Positions 6,799-10,344 of a stretch of DNA of 10,344 nt are shown one piece after another (within the stretch, counting starts at the first letter, position 1; every line of letters starts with the position of its first letter). Origin of the DNA: an uncultured Gammaproteobacteria bacterium (GTDB taxonomy: Bacteria > Pseudomonadota > Gammaproteobacteria > Nitrosococcales > Methylophagaceae); NCBI GenBank assembly GCA_913058195.1, contig CAJXPP010000054.1, positions 1 to 10,344 of the forward strand, read 5' to 3'. The notes beneath the pieces were generated by a model that searched no databases, had not been told where the DNA came from, and worked only from the letters and a program-made list of their open reading frames with translations. The translations under genes and the position numbers were made by a program.

Positions 6799-7274
6799 AA
6801 GATAGAGCCGTACCCGGTCATTGGGAAGGTGATCTGATTGCGGGTTCAAAAAATAGTTACATCGCGACATTGGTTGAACGTCATTCTCGCTATGTGATTA
6901 TGGTGAAAGTAAAACAAAAAACAACCGAAGCAGTTGTATCTGCACTGATAAAACAGTCAAAGAAACTACCTGATGAACTCTATAAATCTCTGACTTGGGA
7001 TAGAGGTTCTGAGCTAGCAGATCATAAACGGTTTACATTGGAAACGAATATTGATGTTTACTTTTGCGATCCACGCAGTCCATGGCAACGAGGATCTAAT
7101 GAAAATACTAATCGGTTAATTCGACAATATTTTCCAAAAGGCACCGACTTATCAGTACACTCACAAACAAAACTTAATGCAGTAGCACGACAGTTAAATG
7201 AACGTCCACGCAAAACGCTAGGATTTGAAACACCAGCAGAACGATTTAACGCATGTGTTGCATCGACCAGTTGA
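6738..7274 (+). CDS. IS30-family transposase, C-terminal (DDE catalytic) frame
   Basis: This frame is open from just after a TAA at 6735-6737 to TGA at 7272-7274. It carries the whole catalytic core: KIKDAVSISERP, then GHWEGD with the first Asp at 6831-6833, TWDRGSE with the second Asp at 6999-7001, and SNENTNRLIRQYF with Glu at 7101-7103. The second Asp and the Glu are 33 residues apart, the IS30-family spacing. The first in-frame alternative start (TTG 6870) lies after the first Asp, so independent translation would not give an active enzyme. Expression therefore needs frameshifting or slippage from the upstream frame, or the gene is inactive. The C-terminal RPRKTLGFETPAERF segment is typical, and its stop lies inside the right inverted repeat. 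Confidence 0.88.
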   Translation, partial: KKGLGKIKDAVSISERPASVEDRAVPGHWEGDLIAGSKNSYIATLVERHSRYVIMVKVKQKTTEAVVSALIKQSKKLPDELYKSLTWDRGSELADHKRFTLETNIDVYFCDPRSPWQRGSNENTNRLIRQYFPKGTDLSVHSQTKLNAVARQLNERPRKTLGFETPAERFNACVASTS

Positions 7275-7281
7275 GGTCACC
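7255..7281 (-). repeat. Right terminal inverted repeat (IRR)
   Basis: A 27-bp exact reverse complement of the left repeat at 6053-6079. It contains the transposase stop codon TGA at 7272-7274. Confidence 0.97.
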
Positions 7282-7283
7282 GT
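7282..7283. repeat. Right copy of IS target-site duplication (GT)
   Basis: GT directly follows the right inverted repeat and matches 6051-6052 on the left. The third flanking base differs on each side, so the duplication is 2 bp. Confidence 0.75.
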
Positions 7284-7285
7284 CG

Positions 7286-7314
7286 GAAGCAGACATTAAT
7301 TAAACGACTGCTTC
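7286..7314. repeat. Inverted repeat beside the IS
   Basis: GAAGCAG at 7286-7292 is the exact reverse complement of CTGCTTC at 7308-7314, with a 15-base AT-rich loop. A further CTGCTT lies at 7318-7323. Before the IS inserted, the GAAGCAG arm could also have paired with TCCGCTT at 6041-6047. A small hairpin follows at 7322-7335 (TTACC and GGTAA around a GTAA loop). None has a U-tract typical of a terminator. Confidence 0.5.
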
Positions 7315-7455
7315 GTGCTGCTTACCGTAAGGTAAAATTCAGTAGCTATGTGTTTTTCCCATAATATAAATTCTCTAAACTTAATGTTATTAAGAATCCT
7401 TTCTTGAAAAAGGAGGTTTATTCCGGTTAGCCTACCTTATCATTACTCAGTGTAA

Positions 7456-8130
7456 CTATATCTTTCCCAACTCAGCAAAAGAAGTCACTTCCCCATCCCC
7501 CACCACAATATGGTCCAATACCCGAATGTCAACGGTAGCTAACGCTGACTTAAGCCGTTCAGTAATCGTGTAATCTGCTTGGCTGGGTTCGGCAATACCG
7601 GAAGGGTGGTTATGAGCAAAAATAACCGCGGCGGCATTATGAGCTAACGCTTGCTTAACCACTTCACGTGGATACACATTGGCTGAATCAATGGTGCCAC
7701 GAAACAATTCTTCAAACGCGATCATTCGATGTTTATTATCTAAAAACAGGCAGGCAAACACTTCATGTTGATGTTGGCGTAATCGTTGTTGTAGATAGTG
7801 TTTGGTGCTGGTGGCATCAGTGAGAGCATCGCCACGAGTGAGGGTAGATTCAAGATGGCGTCGGCTCATTTCTAGCACGGCTTGTAGTTGCACGAATTTA
7901 GCAGGGCCTAAGCCGTGTTGACTGCAAAATTGTTTTTGGTTGGCTTCGAGCAAAGCACGTAAGCTGCCAAAGTTGCTGAGTAGTGTTCGGGCGAGTTCAA
8001 CAGCTGAGATACCCGTCACGCCAGTGCGCAGGAAAATAGCTAATAATTCGGCATCAGATAGTATTTGTGGGCCGTGTTGTAATAGCTTTTCTCTGGGACG
8101 TTCGTCCGCAGGCCAATCCTTTATTGCCAT
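7456..8130 (-). CDS. radC: RadC family protein (JAMM/MPN domain)
   Basis: A 224-residue RadC protein, the normal family length. The N-terminal third has helix-hairpin-helix-like character (LSDAELLAIFLRTG, then HGLGPAKF near 72-79). The C-terminal part is the JAMM metalloprotease-like domain, with Glu residues near 140-141, the HNHPSG motif at 173-178 (His173, His175) and PSQAD with Asp186 completing the metal site. The exact cellular role of RadC is unsettled: the original radC repair phenotype in E. coli was later traced to recG. The start at 8130 (MAIKDWPADERPREKLL) is chosen because GAAAGGA lies about eight bases upstream and the PREKLL opening fits the family. The frame stays open 24 codons further, but that extension has no family similarity. 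The gene is transcribed away from miaB across a 138-bp gap and towards the IS. Confidence 0.95.
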   Translation of the reverse strand: MAIKDWPADERPREKLLQHGPQILSDAELLAIFLRTGVTGISAVELARTLLSNFGSLRALLEANQKQFCSQHGLGPAKFVQLQAVLEMSRRHLESTLTRGDALTDATSTKHYLQQRLRQHQHEVFACLFLDNKHRMIAFEELFRGTIDSANVYPREVVKQALAHNAAAVIFAHNHPSGIAEPSQADYTITERLKSALATVDIRVLDHIVVGDGEVTSFAELGKI

Positions 8131-8173
8131 AATTCGAATCCTTTCTTTATTTGGCAGGTGTGATGTAGTGGTT

Positions 8174-8202
8174 AATTTACCGACTGTTTTTAATAAAAAC
8201 AA
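8174..8202 (-). promoter_or_regulatory. Possible radC promoter
   Basis: Read on the minus strand, TTGTTT (8202-8197) and TAAATT (8179-8174) are separated by 17 bases. Each matches the sigma-70 consensus at four of six positions. The site lies 43 bases before the chosen radC start. It is a pattern match only. Confidence 0.3.
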
Positions 8203-8211
8203 TAACTTGTT

Positions 8212-8240
8212 TTGAGTTAAGCCTAGAATGGTAGTATTCT
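8212..8240 (+). promoter_or_regulatory. Possible miaB promoter
   Basis: TTGAGT (8212-8217) and TATTCT (8235-8240) are separated by 17 bases. Each matches the sigma-70 consensus at four of six positions. It lies 28 bases before the miaB start, giving a short leader. It is a pattern match only. Confidence 0.3.
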
Positions 8241-8268
8241 ATCTAACCTTTTTTTACGATTAATTTTC

Positions 8269-9609
8269 ATGGCCGGAAAACTTTTTATTAGAACCTTTGG
8301 TTGTCAGATGAATGAGTACGATTCATCTAAGATGGCGGAAGTCCTTGCAGAATCTCATCAGTTAGAAATGACTGATATTGCAGAAGATGCTGATGTTTTA
8401 TTACTGAATACCTGTTCAATTCGAGAGAAAGCACAAGAAAAAGTGTTTCATCAGCTTGGACGTTGGAAAAAGTGGAAAGACAATAAACCCGGTTTAGTGA
8501 TTGGTGTTGGCGGTTGTGTAGCGAGCCAAGAGGGTGAAGCAATTCGTCGTCGTGCGCCCTATGTTGACCTTATTTTTGGCCCGCAAACATTACACCGTTT
8601 ACCGGCAATGTTAGAAGAAGTTCATCTTAGCCATAAACCAAGCATTGATATTTCATTCCCTGAAATTGAAAAGTTCGATAATTTACCCGCATCAAAAGCC
8701 GATGGCCCGACTGCGTTTGTGTCGATTATGGAAGGATGTAGTAAATACTGTACTTTCTGCGTGGTGCCTTATACCCGTGGTGAAGAAGTGAGTCGTCCCG
8801 TTAGTGGTGTTTTGCGTGAAATTCAAGCTTTAGCGGCGCAAGGTGTGCGTGAGATTAATTTGCTTGGACAAAACGTAAATGCATATCAAGGTGAGATTGA
8901 AGAAGGCGATTATGCTGATTTAGCTATCTTGATTCACTATGTGGCAGATATTGATGGTATTGATCGTATTCGTTTCACAACATCACATCCGGTTGAGTTC
9001 TCTGACAGTTTGATTCAAGCCTATGCTGAAGTACCGGAGCTGGTGGATCACTTACATTTACCTATTCAGTCTGGTTCAGACCGTATTTTAGCAATGATGA
9101 AACGTGGCCATACGGCGATTGAGTACAAAGCAAAAATTCGTCAACTTAAAAAAGTACGTCCAAACTTAAGTATGTCGAGTGATTTTATTATTGGGTTCCC
9201 TGATGAAAGCGATGCCGATTTTCAAGCAACAATGGATGTGATCAACGATGTTGAGTTCGATCATTCATTTAGCTTTATTTATAGCGCACGACCAGGCACG
9301 CCAGCAGCAGCCTTTACGGATTCTATTTCTGATGAAGTCAAAAAACAACGACTGCAGACTGTTCAAACACGCTTATTACAATTAGAACGTAAGCATAGCG
9401 AAGCGATGTTGAATACGACACAGCGTGTGTTGGTTGAACGCATTGGCGAACGAGATGAAGGCGAAATGGTCGGGCGAACAGAAAATAATCGTACGGTTAT
9501 GTTTGTTGGCGATAAAGCCTTATTAGGTAAGTTTGTTGATGTAAACATTACTGAGGCCTATAGTAATTCTCTGCGCGGCGAAAAACTTGCCGATAGCGTT
9601 ATTCTTTAA
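8269..9609 (+). CDS. miaB: tRNA-2-methylthio-N6-dimethylallyladenosine synthase MiaB
   Basis: A 446-residue radical-SAM methylthiotransferase that turns i6A37 into ms2i6A37 in tRNAs reading UNN codons. The N-terminal domain has the three auxiliary-cluster cysteines Cys12 (FGCQMNEYDS), Cys49 (NTCSIRE) and Cys83 (GGCVAS). The radical-SAM cluster motif CSKYCTFC gives Cys157, Cys161 and Cys164. LLGQNVNAY, TSHP, LPIQSGSD, MKRGHT, DFIIGFP and the ARPGTPAA segment follow as expected, with a C-terminal TRAM domain (VLVERIGERDEGEMVGRTENN). The family start MxxKLxIRTFGCQMN fixes the ATG at 8269, although no clear Shine-Dalgarno is visible. phoH follows after 18 bases in the same frame, the conserved start of the miaB-phoH-ybeY-corC-lnt cluster. 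All key residues are present, so it should be functional. Confidence 0.98.
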   Translation: MAGKLFIRTFGCQMNEYDSSKMAEVLAESHQLEMTDIAEDADVLLLNTCSIREKAQEKVFHQLGRWKKWKDNKPGLVIGVGGCVASQEGEAIRRRAPYVDLIFGPQTLHRLPAMLEEVHLSHKPSIDISFPEIEKFDNLPASKADGPTAFVSIMEGCSKYCTFCVVPYTRGEEVSRPVSGVLREIQALAAQGVREINLLGQNVNAYQGEIEEGDYADLAILIHYVADIDGIDRIRFTTSHPVEFSDSLIQAYAEVPELVDHLHLPIQSGSDRILAMMKRGHTAIEYKAKIRQLKKVRPNLSMSSDFIIGFPDESDADFQATMDVINDVEFDHSFSFIYSARPGTPAAAFTDSISDEVKKQRLQTVQTRLLQLERKHSEAMLNTTQRVLVERIGERDEGEMVGRTENNRTVMFVGDKALLGKFVDVNITEAYSNSLRGEKLADSVIL

Positions 9610-9627
9610 TACATTGAGACCCATACT

Positions 9628-10344
9628 TTGACAACAACTGCGCCGTCACTAGACAGCATTAGCTTTGAACTTAGCCCAGAAGATAACCCTCGTTTAGCCA
9701 ATCTATGTGGCCATCTTGATGAACATTTACGCATGATGGAGCGTGGTTTTGGTGTTGAGATTAATAACCGAGGCTGCAAATTTCAAATTATTGCGAAGGC
9801 CGAGTTATTGGCTACTGTTCAAGAAGTGATCCATGAACTTTATGCTGAAACAGCACAAGTCGTATTGGTGCCTGAGATGGTGCATTTAGCGATTCGTCAA
9901 GCAGATGGGCAGGAAGCACTCCCTTTTGTTGAGCAAGCAGAAGTGGTGATTAAAACCAAGAAAGGTTTAGTTAAAGCCCGTGGTGATAATCAACAAAGCT
10001 ATCTGCGTAATGCGATGACTTATGATGTTAACTTTGGTATTGGCCCTGCTGGAACGGGTAAAACCTATCTTGCTGTGGCCTGTGCAGTTGAAGCTTTAGA
10101 ACGTGATTTTGTTCGTCGTATACTCTTAGTGCGTCCTGCAGTTGAAGCGGGTGAGAAACTAGGTTTCCTCCCGGGTGATTTGAGTCAGAAGGTGGATCCA
10201 TACCTACGTCCTTTATACGATGCCTTGTATGAAATGCTGGGTTTTGAACGTGTTGCTAAATTGATTGAACGTAATGTGATTGAAGTGGCGCCGCTAGCGT
10301 ATATGCGTGGTCGAACATTAAATGAATCATTCATTATTTTGGAT
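9628..10344 (+). CDS. phoH: PhoH-like ATPase (YbeZ), 3' end outside the window
   Basis: The first 239 codons of a PhoH/YbeZ-type P-loop NTPase, usually about 350 residues. It is a cytoplasmic ATPase often associated with the rRNA-processing endonuclease YbeY encoded next to it. The N-terminal part has ELSPEDNPRLANLCG and a single-strand-binding-like region (GFGVEINNRGCKFQII). It is followed by KTKKGLVKARGDNQQ, the Walker A motif GPAGTGKT, LLVRPAVEAGEKLGFLPGD, KVDPYLRPLYDAL and APLAYMRGRT. The window ends at SFIILD, inside Walker B. The start is inferred as TTG at 9628: no ATG occurs between the miaB stop (same frame) and the conserved N-terminus, and GAGA near 9616 could be a weak ribosome binding site. 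Co-transcription with miaB is very likely. Confidence 0.94.
   Translation, partial: MTTTAPSLDSISFELSPEDNPRLANLCGHLDEHLRMMERGFGVEINNRGCKFQIIAKAELLATVQEVIHELYAETAQVVLVPEMVHLAIRQADGQEALPFVEQAEVVIKTKKGLVKARGDNQQSYLRNAMTYDVNFGIGPAGTGKTYLAVACAVEALERDFVRRILLVRPAVEAGEKLGFLPGDLSQKVDPYLRPLYDALYEMLGFERVAKLIERNVIEVAPLAYMRGRTLNESFIILD

Larger units (their letters stand above)
6053..7281 (+). mobile_element. Complete IS30-family insertion sequence
   Basis: A 1229-bp element, close to the 1221 bp of IS30 itself. It is bounded by perfect 27-bp inverted repeats (6053-6079 and 7255-7281) and flanked by a 2-bp GT duplication. It carries one transposase reading unit on the plus strand, split into two frames. 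The left end contains a perfect -10 box, and the transposase stop codon lies inside the right inverted repeat. The intact ends and matching duplication point to a recent insertion. Removing the element and one GT restores an imperfect palindrome in the gap between the SGNH and radC genes, so no gene appears to have been broken. Confidence 0.96.

Noticed and set aside
7411..7416. Strong AGGAGG ribosome-binding-like site in the radC 3' region
   Set aside because: No ATG, GTG or TTG with a meaningful frame follows at proper spacing; the only frame is a dozen codons from ATT.
8131..8202. 24-codon N-terminal extension of radC
   Set aside because: The extension lacks family similarity, while the start at 8130 has a good ribosome binding site and gives the usual 224-residue length.

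Overview
The window looks like chromosomal DNA from an AT-leaning gammaproteobacterium, most likely a marine-type member of the Vibrionales/Alteromonadales assemblage. The basis is the ThyA tail (NAHIY and YPFSV types), the miaB-phoH gene order, and the RadC and MiaB sequences. The genus cannot be fixed from the sequence alone. The first 48 bases are not biological. They are an Illumina Nextera i7 adapter (index CATGCCTA plus the Tn5 mosaic end), so the window begins at a contig end and the truncation of the first gene is artificial.

Left part (49-1580): the 3' end of thyA, then 19 bp later a single-domain hemerythrin-like gene that has lost two of the usual histidine iron ligands, then a four-helix cytochrome b561-type membrane protein. 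A 317-bp gap (1581-1897) follows, with only weak inverted repeats.

Middle (1898-5876): a tight three-gene unit. A PhnD-like periplasmic binding lipoprotein overlaps by one base (TAATG) a membrane-bound HAMP-PAS-GGDEF-EAL protein. The latter keeps its GGDEF, I-site and EAL catalytic motifs. Eleven bases later comes a cytoplasmic SGNH/GDSL-like protein whose ribosome binding site overlaps the preceding stop codon. No ABC permease or ATPase is present, so the binding protein is best read as the sensing partner of the cyclic-di-GMP enzyme, in the manner of NspS-MbaA in Vibrio cholerae. This is the most interesting system in the window.

IS region (6051-7283): a complete 1229-bp IS30-family element with perfect 27-bp terminal inverted repeats and a 2-bp GT target duplication. 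It lies exactly at the centre of an imperfect palindrome. Its transposase is split by a -1 frame change at an A7G4 run; the DDE catalytic residues are all in the second frame.

Right part (7456-10344): radC on the minus strand, divergent from miaB and phoH on the plus strand. miaB-phoH is the start of the conserved miaB-phoH-ybeY-corC-lnt cluster. phoH uses an apparent TTG start and is cut by the window end at its Walker B motif.
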